Positions 51,747 through 61,119 of a stretch of DNA of 64,000 bases are shown in pieces. Location of the stretch: the NCBI GenBank assembly GCA_023428695.1, contig JAEYWY010000021.1, positions 1 to 64,000 of the forward strand, in the 5' to 3' direction. Each line of letters starts with the position of its first letter. The first letter of the stretch is position 1. The notes under the pieces are model-generated. The model was not told the origin of the DNA. It ran no database searches and saw only the letters and a list, made by a program, of their open reading frames with translations. The position numbers were made by a program, and so were the translations under genes. Source of the DNA: Bacteroidota bacterium (GTDB lineage: Bacteria; Bacteroidota; Bacteroidia; Cytophagales; Cyclobacteriaceae).

Positions 51747-52047
51747 GCTATTCGCCGGCAAAAATGCGAAAATGCCTTCGGAAGCCGAAAGCATATCACA
51801 AAAAATTCCGGAGACGGATCTCCACGCATCGAGTTCAAGAGGCGAAGCCTCGACAATTATATTGTCAGGGCGAACTTCAGTCCATCGGTTTCGCGAGACA
51901 AGCGCGCGAATGTATCACGTCACTTCAACCAACGAGACACACTCGTCGCAGCGTTTCTCCAAAGGCGGAGCCTCGTCCCATACAAAAAGCAGAGGCTGTC
52001 CCATTTGAGACAACCTCTTTTTATGTCTGGTGAAATCAATTCCTTCT
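51747..52047. other. Gap upstream of pyrF with small GC hairpins
   Basis: Besides the terminator at 51991-52018, several short palindromic pieces occur: GAGGCGAAGCCTC (51839-51851), GGAG-N6-CTCC near 51810, and AGGCGGAGCCT (51963-51973). They are typical of eroded repeats. A CATTTTTG box ends 12 bases upstream of the pyrF ATG and may be its promoter. Confidence 0.4.
51991..52018 (-). terminator. Terminator after the lolA-like gene, possibly bidirectional
   Basis: Hairpin AGAGGTTGTC/GGACAGCCTCT (one internal mismatch; arms 52018-52009 and 52000-51991), followed on the minus strand by GCTTTTT. On the plus strand five T's follow at 52018-52022, so it may also stop readthrough from the other side. 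Confidence 0.8.
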
Positions 52048-52689
52048 TCAGCGCAGATCAATCACCTCCACACCCGGATACTTCTTCGGATCAAAAGTAA
52101 AAAAGCTATCCTCAACTTTTACATTCGGATTAAACTTGGCAATGGTGTACTTGTACTTGTTTCCACCCTTGTCGAACATTGTCCAGCTTTGGATGCTCTT
52201 GTCCCTCTTGCTGATCAGCATTTTTATCTTGAAGAATTGTGCGTCTTTTTTCTCAGGAACGAGATCAATTTCCTCGCACAGGACTCCGCCTTCGGTACGA
52301 TCCTGCAGATACAGGTATTTGAAATTCTTCTTATAGATTTCGTAAATCTTGGACGGGTTGATGTCCTCTGAATCGGGATCGTAGTTGTCGATGTTGACTT
52401 CTTTCGCTGCAGGCAGGTAGGTCCAGATTGTCGAACCGTTGTTGATTACTTCCTGCTCGGGCAGAGAAAGCCTGAATTTGTCTCCTTTTACGGTGATCTT
52501 TCCTTTAAACTCCTCGTTTATTTTTTCAACCTCGTTGATCAGGGTATATGCGATGTTAGCCTCAAAAGCAATTATCGATTTATATTTTTTGCTCATTTCC
52601 TCCAGGGTCTGCAGAGCTTTCGGATCATATTGCGCGAACGTGGCAATCGACATGGTCAGGAAAAAAAGAGCTGAGAAAACAGTTTTCAT
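52048..52689 (-). CDS. lolA: LolA-like outer-membrane lipoprotein carrier
   Basis: Periplasmic chaperone that would ferry lipoproteins from the inner to the outer membrane. The 213-residue protein has a signal peptide (TFAQ cleavage), then the LolA/LolB half-barrel: KYKSIIAFEANIAYTL, FKGKITVKGDKFRLSL, NNGSTIWTYLPAAKEVNI and the closing FTFDPKKYPGVEVIDLR. The long loop AEFFKIKMLISKRDKSIQSW-type region carries the family's basic strand. It is 25 bases after ftsK and ends in a terminator. Confidence 0.88.
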   Translation of the reverse strand: MKTVFSALFFLTMSIATFAQYDPKALQTLEEMSKKYKSIIAFEANIAYTLINEVEKINEEFKGKITVKGDKFRLSLPEQEVINNGSTIWTYLPAAKEVNIDNYDPDSEDINPSKIYEIYKKNFKYLYLQDRTEGGVLCEEIDLVPEKKDAQFFKIKMLISKRDKSIQSWTMFDKGGNKYKYTIAKFNPNVKVEDSFFTFDPKKYPGVEVIDLR

Positions 52690-52714
52690 TGAATTAGGTT
52701 CGTTTTGGGCAAAT

Positions 52715-55225
52715 TTACGATTGGTTATGTTTTTCTTTCAGGTTAGTCAATAATTGTTCCAAACTTAGTTCGTCCTTGATCAACACTTCCCGCGCCTTGC
52801 TGCCCTCGAAGGGTCCGACAATGCCCGCAGCCTCGAGTTGATCGATAAGCCGGCCTGCCCTGTTATAGCCGAGTTTGAGTTTTCGTTGAATCAGCGACGT
52901 GCTGCCTTGTTGGTGTGCCACAATAAGCCGCGCTGCGTCCTCAAATAGGGCATCCCGGTCGGAAAGATCGACGTCTGCGACTCCGCCCTCGTCATCTCCC
53001 TCGTATTCAGGCAGCAGGTATGCGGAATCGTAACCTCGCTGGGAACCAATAAATTCGCACACTTTCTCGATTTCGGGGGTATCGACAAAGGGGCATTGGA
53101 GACGTATAATGTCTGACCCTGACGAAAGCAGCATATCTCCCTGACCAACAAGCTGATCGGCGCCGCCGGTGTCGAGAATTGTCCGGGAATCGACCTTGGA
53201 AGTCACCCGGAATGAAAGGCGGGCCGGGAAGTTGGCCTTGATCACCCCGGTGATGACGTTCACGGAAGGTCGTTGCGTCGCCACCACGAGGTGTATTCCT
53301 ATTGCACGCGCGAGCTGGGCAAGGCGTGCGATTGGTGTTTCGACCTCCTTTCCGGCGGTCATCATCAAATCCGCAAGCTCGTCAATAACGAGGATGATAT
53401 AGGGCAAAAACCTGTGGCCTTCCTTCGGATTGAGCTTTCGCGCCACAAATTTCGCGTTGTACTCCTTGAGGTTACGGGCACCGGCATCCTTGAGGATTTC
53501 ATAGCGGTTCTCCATTTCAATACAAAGCGAATTCAGCGTATGAACCACTTTGCGCGTGTCGGTGATAATTGCCTCCTCTGCATTCGGCAGTTTGGCCAGG
53601 TAATGCCTTTCAAGTTTGCTGTACAACGACATCTCGACCTTCTTCGGATCGACGAGTACAAACTTGAGTTGCGACGGATGCCGCTTATAAATCAATGAGG
53701 TGAGTAAGACATTAAGCCCGACTGACTTTCCCTGACCTGTTGCACCGGCAACAAGCAAGTGTGGCATCTTGGCGAGGTCGATTACCAACACCTCGTTTGA
53801 TATGGTCTTGCCCAGAGCGACAGGAAGCTCCTTTTCCGTTTTTGCAAATGCCTGTGTAGAAAACATCGAGCGGATGCTTACCATCTCACGGTTCTTGTTA
53901 GGCACTTCAATACCAATCGTACCCTTGCCTGGGATTGGCGCAATGATCCGGATACCCAGGGCCGCGAGGCTGAGGGCTATGTCGTCTTCAAGATTTTTGA
54001 TTCGTGATATCTTGATCCCGGCGTCGGGAACAATCTCATATAGGGTAACCGTTGGACCGATGGTTGCCTTGATACTTTGAATACCGATCTTGAAATTTAC
54101 GAGGGTGGCAACAATGCGGTCCTTGTTTTGATTAAGTTCCTCCTGCGTCACTCCTGCCTTTCCGGTGTCATATTCATTTAACAAGTCAAGAGGCGGAAAC
54201 TTGTACGAGCTCAAATCCAGGGTCGGGTCGTACAACCCGTGTTCCTGCACAAGTTGTTCGGCAAGCTTTTCAACGTCAACAGACTCCTCCACAGTAAAGA
54301 CAGGCTCCTTGTTTTCGGAATTCTCCTGCTTCTTCGTCACCGGCTTTTCAACTTCGAGCTTAATCTCTACCTGTTTCGTTACCGGTTCAGTTTCTACAGG
54401 CTTCGGTTTCGTCTCGGCCTTGACTTCGGGTGTGGGTTCAGATTTCTCATCGTCCGTGACCTCAATCTGCTGAGGCCAGTTGTCGCTGTCGTCGGTATAC
54501 GTTGAGAAAAGCCCGTCATCTTTTTCATCAGACTCTGATTCATCACCTTCAGGAATGATAGCATCGTTGCCCATGGGCTTCGGATCCTTTACCTGAAAAG
54601 CTGGTATTGTGGTGATGTTGAAAAAGAATACAATGAAGACGAACAGGGACAGGATGAGAATCAAAAACGTTCCCCAGCCGAACATGCCTTCACTGATTGT
54701 CGCCAGCGTATAGCCCAGGCCTCCGCCCAGGAAACTCCACTCACTGACGCCATCGTTGATCATGGTCATGTATCCAAGCAGGAGGCAAAGCCACAGCCCG
54801 GTAAAAATGCTGAACACTGCAAACGAAAAGACCGGGAGCAGTTGTCGGTTGAATACGACTTTGAATCCTATTACAAAAAGTAGTGGCGGTATGGCAAAGG
54901 CAGCGATGCCAAACCAACGGTATATAAAGTAATGCGAGGTGACGGCGCCATAGAGTCCGAGCCAGTTTTCTGCCTCTTTGCCGGATTCGAGCAGTGGCGC
55001 CCCCGACAGTCCTTCAACGACGCTATGATCGGCCTTGCCGGTAAAAAGATAAGACAGCAGTGAAAGAAAAAGGTATACGGCAACGATCATAAGGAAGAAT
55101 CCGCTCGCCAGCCTGAATCGCGGATCCTTGAGAAAGCCAAAAGTGAACTTCTTTTTAGATGACTTCCCCTTCTTTTCCTTCTCAGATTTTTTAAACGTAT
55201 TTGATTTATAGGTGTTCTGTGCCAT
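52715..55225 (-). CDS. ftsK: DNA translocase FtsK/SpoIIIE
   Basis: Septal DNA pump that clears and resolves chromosomes at division; XerD, its usual partner, is coded at 60017. The 836-residue protein starts at 55225 (MAQNTYKSNTFKKSEKE); the longer frame is not credible. Seen: four membrane segments (about 40-215), an acidic linker rich in Glu, Lys and Thr (about 225-330), the alpha and beta motor domains with Walker A GATGQGKSVGLN, Walker B ILVIDELADLMM, and the C-terminal gamma winged helix (QRKLKLGYNRAGRLIDQLEAAGIVGP). A TAGTTTTG box ends only eight bases upstream of the ATG. Confidence 0.97.
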   Translation of the reverse strand: MAQNTYKSNTFKKSEKEKKGKSSKKKFTFGFLKDPRFRLASGFFLMIVAVYLFLSLLSYLFTGKADHSVVEGLSGAPLLESGKEAENWLGLYGAVTSHYFIYRWFGIAAFAIPPLLFVIGFKVVFNRQLLPVFSFAVFSIFTGLWLCLLLGYMTMINDGVSEWSFLGGGLGYTLATISEGMFGWGTFLILILSLFVFIVFFFNITTIPAFQVKDPKPMGNDAIIPEGDESESDEKDDGLFSTYTDDSDNWPQQIEVTDDEKSEPTPEVKAETKPKPVETEPVTKQVEIKLEVEKPVTKKQENSENKEPVFTVEESVDVEKLAEQLVQEHGLYDPTLDLSSYKFPPLDLLNEYDTGKAGVTQEELNQNKDRIVATLVNFKIGIQSIKATIGPTVTLYEIVPDAGIKISRIKNLEDDIALSLAALGIRIIAPIPGKGTIGIEVPNKNREMVSIRSMFSTQAFAKTEKELPVALGKTISNEVLVIDLAKMPHLLVAGATGQGKSVGLNVLLTSLIYKRHPSQLKFVLVDPKKVEMSLYSKLERHYLAKLPNAEEAIITDTRKVVHTLNSLCIEMENRYEILKDAGARNLKEYNAKFVARKLNPKEGHRFLPYIILVIDELADLMMTAGKEVETPIARLAQLARAIGIHLVVATQRPSVNVITGVIKANFPARLSFRVTSKVDSRTILDTGGADQLVGQGDMLLSSGSDIIRLQCPFVDTPEIEKVCEFIGSQRGYDSAYLLPEYEGDDEGGVADVDLSDRDALFEDAARLIVAHQQGSTSLIQRKLKLGYNRAGRLIDQLEAAGIVGPFEGSKAREVLIKDELSLEQLLTNLKEKHNQS

Positions 55226-55553
55226 CTGATCTGCAAAACTAAAGAAAAATGCGAGAAAGAACCTGAACGCCACGCATTGTTGCCGGAACCACGCGATTTT
55301 TCCAAAAAAAGTTTCTGATGCCGGTGATTCACTCCGAGGCATCCGATCCCGCCGGTAGCCGGCTGGAGTGGTTCGGATCACGGGTCATTCTCTTTTGACT
55401 TTGGGTACGCGTATGGTGTATCCGATATGGTCAGGAATAAAAACAGGGATGCAACAAAACCGAGGCTTCTTGTTGGAGTGGTCTATATGAAAATATGAAC
55501 TTCCCGTAGCCGATGGAAGGGCACACAACGGTTGGGCTGATGTAGCTGAGACG
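55226..55553. other. Gap between pyrD end and ftsK start
   Basis: About 330 bases with no gene. Apart from the TAGTTTTG box (55241-55234, minus strand) directly before ftsK, I see no structured element; a T-rich GTTTTTATTCC stretch after pyrD lacks a hairpin. Confidence 0.45.
55234..55241 (-). promoter_or_regulatory. -7-like box TAGTTTTG next to the ftsK start
   Basis: Minus strand TAGTTTTG matches TAnnTTTG exactly and ends eight bases before the ftsK ATG. No TTTG is found near -33. If used, the leader would be at most a few bases. Confidence 0.35.
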
Positions 55554-56600
55554 TTATTTTCTGTTTTTCGCGCGCTCCAACAGTCTTTTGTTTATCGATT
55601 TTACCAGAGCAGGGCCCTCGTACACAAATCCTGTATAAACCTGAACGAGGTCTGCCCCGGCGTCAAGTTTTTCGATCGCATCATCGGCACTCATAATACC
55701 TCCGGCGGCGATGATCGGAAATCCGGCGCCAAGTTGTTGTCGAAGGTAACGCACCACCTCAGTTGCCCTTGCCCTCAACGGTTTTCCACTGAGACCACCC
55801 GGTCCTATTGCCTGCAGGCGGTCCGTTGACGTCTTAATTCCGTCGCGGGAAATAGTTGTATTGGTAGCGATGACACCATCGGTCTTCGTCTCCCTGAGAA
55901 TCTCCACGATGTCACCGAGCTGACTCTCACTCAGGTCGGGAGCGATTTTCAGCAGAACAGGTTTGTACGGAGTCCTCTCACGACTCAGTGACAGCACGTG
56001 TTCAAGTAGTCTCCGCAGCGGTTCCTTGTCCTGCAATTCGCGAAGGTTGGGTGTATTCGGTGAACTGACATTGAGTACGAAATAGTCGACGAAAGAATGC
56101 AGTGCCTCAAAACATGCCGCGTAGTCATCGAGAGCATTTTCATTCGGTGTGATTTTGTTTTTTCCAATGTTGCCACCAACGATCACATCCGAGTTTCTTT
56201 TCTTCAATCGTGTAACTGCCGCCTGCACTCCCTCGTTATTAAAGCCCATGCGATTGATCAGCGCGCTGTCTTCGGGAAGCCGGAAAAGGCGCGGCTTATC
56301 ATTGCCAGGCTGCGGACGAGGGGTTAGTGTACCGATTTCTATGAACCCGAATCCAAAGGCAGCAAGTTCATCGATCAGGCGCGCGTCTTTGTCAAAGCCT
56401 GCCGCAAGCCCAACGGGGTTCCTGAAGGTGACTCCAAACAGTTTTCGCTCCAGGACGGGACTTTTTACTTCAAAAATACTTTTGAGAATGGCTTTAAAGC
56501 CGGGGAAATAGCCCCCTAATCTAAGCAGGCGAAATACGACGTGATGTATTTTTTCAGGGTCTGTCGCAAAGAGAAGAGGACGAATGATCGACTTGTACAT
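55554..56600 (-). CDS. pyrD: Dihydroorotate dehydrogenase (quinone), class 2
   Basis: Fourth step of pyrimidine synthesis, oxidising dihydroorotate with FMN and passing electrons to menaquinone at the inner membrane. The 348-residue protein starts at 56600 (MYKSIIRPLLFATDPEKIHH), the membrane-associated helix pair typical of class 2. Seen: NPVGLAAGFDKDARLIDEL (FMN), NRMGFNNEGV, NVSSPNTPNLREL with the catalytic serine, LLKIAPDLSE, and GGLSGKPLRARATEVVRYL. C-terminal VQVYTGFVYEGP completes the FMN phosphate site. Confidence 0.97.
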   Translation of the reverse strand: MYKSIIRPLLFATDPEKIHHVVFRLLRLGGYFPGFKAILKSIFEVKSPVLERKLFGVTFRNPVGLAAGFDKDARLIDELAAFGFGFIEIGTLTPRPQPGNDKPRLFRLPEDSALINRMGFNNEGVQAAVTRLKKRNSDVIVGGNIGKNKITPNENALDDYAACFEALHSFVDYFVLNVSSPNTPNLRELQDKEPLRRLLEHVLSLSRERTPYKPVLLKIAPDLSESQLGDIVEILRETKTDGVIATNTTISRDGIKTSTDRLQAIGPGGLSGKPLRARATEVVRYLRQQLGAGFPIIAAGGIMSADDAIEKLDAGADLVQVYTGFVYEGPALVKSINKRLLERAKNRK

Positions 56601-56715
56601 GGCTCGCAAAGATAGTCGTTGCGGAATAAGCCGACACATATTTTTTGCCGGCATTCATACCGAATAACGTTCTTTATTTTAATTTTACGGCTCATAAACA
56701 CTTAAACAAATCAGA

Positions 56716-57243
56716 ATGAAAAAGGTATTAACAGTCTTATGTTTCAGCGTGATTCTCTTCGCTGCGGAAAACGTGTCTGCCCAGGCTGAGCTTGATAAAG
56801 GCAACGTCTTGATTAATGGTGGCTTCGGATTCGGATACTATTATGCCGGCGGCGTTCCGATCCTGTTCTCTGCAGACTTCGCGATCAATGATGCAATCAC
56901 AATCGGACCGTACCTTGGATTCACAAGTTGGAAAAGAAACTATTTCGGCTATCGCTGGTCTTATACCTTTATTGACTTTGGTGCCCGCGGCGCTTATCAC
57001 TTCTCCAAGCATATCGACAATATCACTCCTAAGCTTGATCTCTATGGCGGCGTGATGCTCGGCTACAGGGTAGCTTCCTACAGCTATTCAGGCGCAATAG
57101 ATCTTGACAACGATTATCCTTCATCACTGACTGCAGGTCTTTTTGGTGGTGCACGTTATTACTTCACAGACCGCTTTGCAGCGTATGGCGAACTCGGCTA
57201 CGGTGTAGCACCGCTTATGCTTGGTGTTACTTTCAAGATCTAA
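56716..57243 (+). CDS. Outer-membrane beta-barrel protein
   Basis: A 175-residue exported protein with signal peptide (VSAQ cleavage near residue 23). The mature part is a series of short amphipathic strands (VLINGGFGFGYYYAG, FIDFGARGAYHF, LDLYGGVMLGYRVASY) ending with VTFKI, so a small eight-stranded porin-like barrel is likely. There is no OmpA or other domain. Function unknown; such proteins are abundant in the phylum. It ends in a terminator shared with the opposite gene's stop. Confidence 0.82.
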   Translation: MKKVLTVLCFSVILFAAENVSAQAELDKGNVLINGGFGFGYYYAGGVPILFSADFAINDAITIGPYLGFTSWKRNYFGYRWSYTFIDFGARGAYHFSKHIDNITPKLDLYGGVMLGYRVASYSYSGAIDLDNDYPSSLTAGLFGGARYYFTDRFAAYGELGYGVAPLMLGVTFKI

Positions 57244-57268
57244 TACAGTATTACAATAATCATGGAAG

Positions 57269-57303
57269 TAAGTGCCTGATGACCTCGGGCACTTATTTTT
57301 TTG
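57269..57303 (+). terminator. Rho-independent terminator of the beta-barrel gene
   Basis: TAAGTGCC (57269-57276) pairs with GGCACTTA (57288-57295), followed by eight T's to 57303. The stop codon of the convergent DUF4136 gene lies inside the second arm. Confidence 0.85.
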
Positions 57304-57835
57304 TCTTGGGAAATTTTCGCAGACTCCTTGCCACCGCGGCCTGCAGCCCTTCCGTGAGATCGAATGAACGAAAGGTGATTGTTGTGGATGAGCGCCATAG
57401 CGTCTTTCCTGTACTTCGTTCCAACACTTCAATGACGAGTGAACCTGAACGGATTTCCTGCGTCCAGGTGTCAGACCTGTTCAGGTCGACAGGTGTGCGC
57501 GCCGGACTCTGACCGAGTGGACCCAGTTGCTGTTGGTCCAACCTCTCAACCACTTCTGCAACGAACGTTATGGCGAGGTCGGCAGACGCGCTGTCCCTGA
57601 TGTGCTGGTGACCTTTGTCTTCCAGGTTGGCAATCACACCTTTGCGGACACTTTCCTTCAATACTTCGCGCGAAACCTCCTTGTTCACGACCAGAACAAT
57701 TTCTCCGGTCATCATGTAAAAAGTACGAAATCGCGAAAAGTCAGTATCCTTATTGACCTTGACTTCGACCTTTTGGCCTGACGCCAAGGAAAGTGTAAAC
57801 AGGCATAGAATAACAGAAAATCCTGATTTCGACAT
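57293..57835 (-). CDS. DUF4136 family exported protein
   Basis: A 180-residue periplasmic or outer-membrane-associated protein with a signal peptide (LASGQ cleavage). The DUF4136 core begins VKVNKDTDFSRFRTFY and holds ANLEDKGHQHIRDSASADLAITF and GSLVIEVLERSTGKTLWRS. The family is often lipid-anchored; here no lipobox cysteine is seen, so it is probably soluble. Function unknown. It converges with the beta-barrel gene. Confidence 0.88.
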   Translation of the reverse strand: MSKSGFSVILCLFTLSLASGQKVEVKVNKDTDFSRFRTFYMMTGEIVLVVNKEVSREVLKESVRKGVIANLEDKGHQHIRDSASADLAITFVAEVVERLDQQQLGPLGQSPARTPVDLNRSDTWTQEIRSGSLVIEVLERSTGKTLWRSSTTITFRSFDLTEGLQAAVARSLRKFPKTKK

Positions 57836-57972
57836 GAGTCTTGGATATTTACTGTTTTGGTAAAAACGTATGCCAATTTAAACCAATTAATTGTTTATCA
57901 ATTCATTACCTGGGGTATTGTTCGGAATCGGCTCACCGCCTAAATTAGTAACCGCCAAATTCGTTACCCCAT

Positions 57973-60009
57973 ATGACCCGTCTGATTTGGAAAACCCTCG
58001 TTCTTTGCGCGGCCGGCCTGACTGGATCCGCTCAATCATTTGAAAATGATTCTGACTCCACCGCGATCGCTACGCCAGACTCGGTGGTCCTGTATCCCTG
58101 GCAGCACCCCATGCCAACACGCTCTACAGGTTATCAGGTGACCCAAGTCTCGGATGACTGGACCCGGCATATTTATTCGGGAGCCAGTGCATTCAATATG
58201 CTTCGCGGAAGGACACCGGGACTTTCAATTTCGTCAGCGACTCCTGGTGCAACGGGAGGCATGCGTGGATCGAGTGCCACCATGTGGGTGATTGACGGAC
58301 TGCCTATGAATTCAGGTATCGCCGGATCCTACAATCTGAACAGCTTCGACTTCGCTACCGTTACCGCTGCCGGTGCTGCAAGCGCGGGATTGCAATATGG
58401 TGCGCCCGCCGGCGACGGCGTCGTGGCATTTCGAAGCAGGACCGGTGAAGGATACGACAAATCGATGATTGAGCTTAACTCAGTTACGACACTTGTGCCA
58501 GGCACCTATGATGCTTTTTCCACCGCAGATCGCTGGCAGTTTACAAACGCAATAGCTTATATGAAAGACTTCGGACCGGTCGATACTCGCGTTAGCTATC
58601 GCTTCCACACATATCCGTATGCCGACAGCGACGACGGTCACACGCGGAGTCAGAATATCCGCGCAAATACCGGTATAAACATCACCAACAATCTCACGAC
58701 GCGACTGATCCTTGACTGGGGAACAAATAACTATTTGCAGAATTTTCCGGCCAACGAATTTTTTCCTGCTTCATACACGCGGTCGCGGTTCAAAACCGCC
58801 CAGGGAAACATTATCGTGCAATACGAACCCATCAAGGGTCTTAAACTCACAACACAACACGCGATAACGGGCCTGCGAACGACAGAGTCCCGGCCGAATT
58901 CAAAGGCAAGGTCTGACCAGGACCGGAGGTCTCACAACCTTGTCGCTGCGTATGAAAAGAATATCATCCCGGAGCTGACTGTTGGAGCGTTTGCTGGAAT
59001 AACCGGAGAATACGCGTCTTTCGATCGGAGCATGGAATCGCAATCCTCGAGCAGCGGCCAGTGGGCAAATTACAGGAATCGTGCATTCTATACCGGCGTT
59101 ACGACGAGGCTCCGTGATTACCTTTCGCTGGATTTGAGCTATCGCATTGACGGGCCTTCAAGCTTTCCGGCAGAGGTTGAGCACAAATCCTGGTCGGCGA
59201 GTACGAGTTTTGTCTTCAGCGATGCCTTTTCGCTGACATCAGACAATTTTAACAGTGCTCGCGTAAGGGTGTCTTATTCCGACCTGGATTTTGGCACGTC
59301 CTATTTGCTGCCTTTTGTCGCGGATACCGAAACCGGTATGCACGCGCCCCTGATATCGCCTTCAAAGAATTTTGAGTTTGGCATGGACTATAAATTATTC
59401 AGGAACCGTGTGAGTTTCTCCGCAACATATTTCCATGATCACGACAGGAGACAGCTCGTTTACACTTCATTTCCGTGGGGCAACACCTTCCTGATCTACC
59501 AAACAAAAGCGCGTGGATGGGAAAGCATGCTATCGGCAAACACGATCAGCAACCCTGACTTGAAAATGACAACTGCACTGTCATGGCTGGCGGTGAAGTC
59601 GCTGGTTTTCGCCGGGGGCGAGGATGATTCTTCGGATGACGGGCGTGATTTCCCGGGCGGCCCTTATCCAAACTGGGTTGCAGCATTCCACAATACACTA
59701 ACGATAAAAGACTTCCTTTTCATTAATCTGCTGATCGATATGGGCAAATCGGAGCACTTCGGTATGATTTCGAACAATCCGCCACAACACGGCCTCCTGA
59801 AATTCTCTGCAGCCCGGGTGAACGATCTTTCCGTCGGTCTACTTCTGAACAAATCGGCGCTCGGAAATCTTCCTGTCAGGGCATTAAGAGTGTCGTTGTC
59901 TGCGCGAAATCTTATCACGCTACATGAAAAAAATGACCAGAACATGGTCGTGTCAGGGACTTTCATTCCCCTTAAGAGTGTAAGCCTCGCGTTGACAGCA
60001 TCGTTCTGA
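57973..60009 (+). CDS. Orphan, shortened SusC-like TonB-dependent receptor
   Basis: A 678-residue outer-membrane barrel with a signal peptide (SAQS). The plug is recognisable (SAFNMLRGRTPGLSISSATP, GSSATMWVIDGLPMNSGIAGS, then ASAGLQYGAPAGDGVVAFRS) but diverged: the usual V-L-K-D/G and GSRAANGVI motifs are changed. The barrel runs from about 170 to the end (ALTASF). It lacks the carboxypeptidase-D-like domain and the LQEVVVTALG-type signature of the SusC at 20679, is about 400 residues shorter, and has no SusD neighbour. It may have a different or reduced transport role. Confidence 0.8.
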   Translation: MTRLIWKTLVLCAAGLTGSAQSFENDSDSTAIATPDSVVLYPWQHPMPTRSTGYQVTQVSDDWTRHIYSGASAFNMLRGRTPGLSISSATPGATGGMRGSSATMWVIDGLPMNSGIAGSYNLNSFDFATVTAAGAASAGLQYGAPAGDGVVAFRSRTGEGYDKSMIELNSVTTLVPGTYDAFSTADRWQFTNAIAYMKDFGPVDTRVSYRFHTYPYADSDDGHTRSQNIRANTGINITNNLTTRLILDWGTNNYLQNFPANEFFPASYTRSRFKTAQGNIIVQYEPIKGLKLTTQHAITGLRTTESRPNSKARSDQDRRSHNLVAAYEKNIIPELTVGAFAGITGEYASFDRSMESQSSSSGQWANYRNRAFYTGVTTRLRDYLSLDLSYRIDGPSSFPAEVEHKSWSASTSFVFSDAFSLTSDNFNSARVRVSYSDLDFGTSYLLPFVADTETGMHAPLISPSKNFEFGMDYKLFRNRVSFSATYFHDHDRRQLVYTSFPWGNTFLIYQTKARGWESMLSANTISNPDLKMTTALSWLAVKSLVFAGGEDDSSDDGRDFPGGPYPNWVAAFHNTLTIKDFLFINLLIDMGKSEHFGMISNNPPQHGLLKFSAARVNDLSVGLLLNKSALGNLPVRALRVSLSARNLITLHEKNDQNMVVSGTFIPLKSVSLALTASF

Positions 60010-60016
60010 AGTCACC

Positions 60017-60922
60017 TCATTTTCGTGGATGGAACTCCTGCACAACCTGCTTCAGGTAATCGCGGTCGAGGTGCGTGTAGATCTCCGTTGTTGTAATCGA
60101 TTCATGTCCCAACATCTCCTGAACTGCACGCAAGTCAGCTCCCCCTTCAATCAGGTGCGTGGCAAATGAATGCCTGAATGTGTGGGGACTGATATTCTTT
60201 TTTAGTCCGGTCTTTTGTGCTAGATTCTTGATGATCGTGAATACCATGACACGCGTGAGCTTCCGTCCAAAGCGATTCAGGAAAGTATATTGTTCATGGC
60301 CCTTTCGGGGACTCGCATGCGGTGGCACGCCACGAACCTGATCAATATAAATCTTCAGATACCGCGACGCGTCTTTGCCAAAAGGAACGAGTCGCTCCTT
60401 GTTACCTTTGCCAGTGATCCGAAGGAATGAAATATCAAAATGGATGTTGTTGAGTTTTAATTCTACCAGTTCGCTGACGCGTAATCCGGAGGAATAAAGC
60501 AACTCGAGCATTGCGCGATTTCTCGCCCCCTCTGGTGTGGAGAGGTCAATCGCCTCAAGCAACATTTCGATTTCATGAAAACTCAAGGTGTCGGGAAGTT
60601 TTCTTCCAAGACGCGGACCTTCGAGCAACTCGGCGGGATCTTTGTCGAGCACTCCGTCAAACACGAGATATTTATAAAAAGCACGAACCCCGGACAGGAT
60701 ACGCGCCTGACTGTATTCGCTCATGCCCAGGTCATTGACATACTCCAGGAACTCGCGAAGTTGAGGCGTGTTTACCTTTGCCGGCGGCACACCCTTGAAC
60801 CGCAGTTCCATAAAACGCGCCAGCAGGCTCACATCGCGCACATAAGCCTCAATGGAGTTTGCCGACAACGAACGCTCCAGCCTGAGGTAATTCTGAAATT
60901 CACGGATGTCAACATCCCACAT
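60017..60922 (-). CDS. xerD: Tyrosine recombinase XerD
   Basis: Resolves chromosome dimers with XerC at dif, activated by FtsK. The start at 60922 gives 301 residues, the normal XerD size; longer frames would run into the divergent aroQ promoter. Catalytic residues are all in place: R148 (SGLRVSEL), K172 (GKGNKER), H247 and R250 (HTFRHS), H273 (LGHES) and Y282 (IYTHL). The N-terminal SAM-like domain is complete. An exact -7 box TACCTTTG ends three bases before this ATG. No attachment site or mobile cargo is nearby, so it is the chromosomal enzyme. Confidence 0.93.
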   Translation of the reverse strand: MWDVDIREFQNYLRLERSLSANSIEAYVRDVSLLARFMELRFKGVPPAKVNTPQLREFLEYVNDLGMSEYSQARILSGVRAFYKYLVFDGVLDKDPAELLEGPRLGRKLPDTLSFHEIEMLLEAIDLSTPEGARNRAMLELLYSSGLRVSELVELKLNNIHFDISFLRITGKGNKERLVPFGKDASRYLKIYIDQVRGVPPHASPRKGHEQYTFLNRFGRKLTRVMVFTIIKNLAQKTGLKKNISPHTFRHSFATHLIEGGADLRAVQEMLGHESITTTEIYTHLDRDYLKQVVQEFHPRK

Positions 60923-60925
60923 ACC

Positions 60926-60933
60926 CAAAGGTA
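60926..60933 (-). promoter_or_regulatory. -7-like box TACCTTTG next to the xerD start
   Basis: Minus strand TACCTTTG matches TAnnTTTG exactly and ends three bases before the ATG at 60922. It supports this start and would give a leaderless mRNA. No TTTG is found near -33. Confidence 0.35.
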
Positions 60934-61089
60934 CAAATTCCGCTTCCGCCGAAGGGAGGTTGTGCATTCGTTTATTTCCGGTTCCCGGAACTTGAATTGC
61001 CGACACATCCACCGGCCGCACGGCTTCACCACGGGAACGTTCTATCATGTCATCCTGATTTTTTCCCCGACAGTACCGTTTATTTCTTT

Positions 61090-61097
61090 TATTTTTG
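61090..61097 (+). promoter_or_regulatory. -7-like box TATTTTTG upstream of aroQ
   Basis: TATTTTTG matches TAnnTTTG exactly and ends 22 bases before the aroQ ATG. The -33 region has no TTTG. Confidence 0.35.
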
Positions 61098-61119
61098 ATC
61101 GCAATCCGACACATCGACT

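Noticed and set aside
60017..60922. Tyrosine recombinase as integrase of a mobile element
   Set aside because: Size and motifs are those of chromosomal XerD; neighbours are housekeeping genes and no att repeats or cargo are seen.
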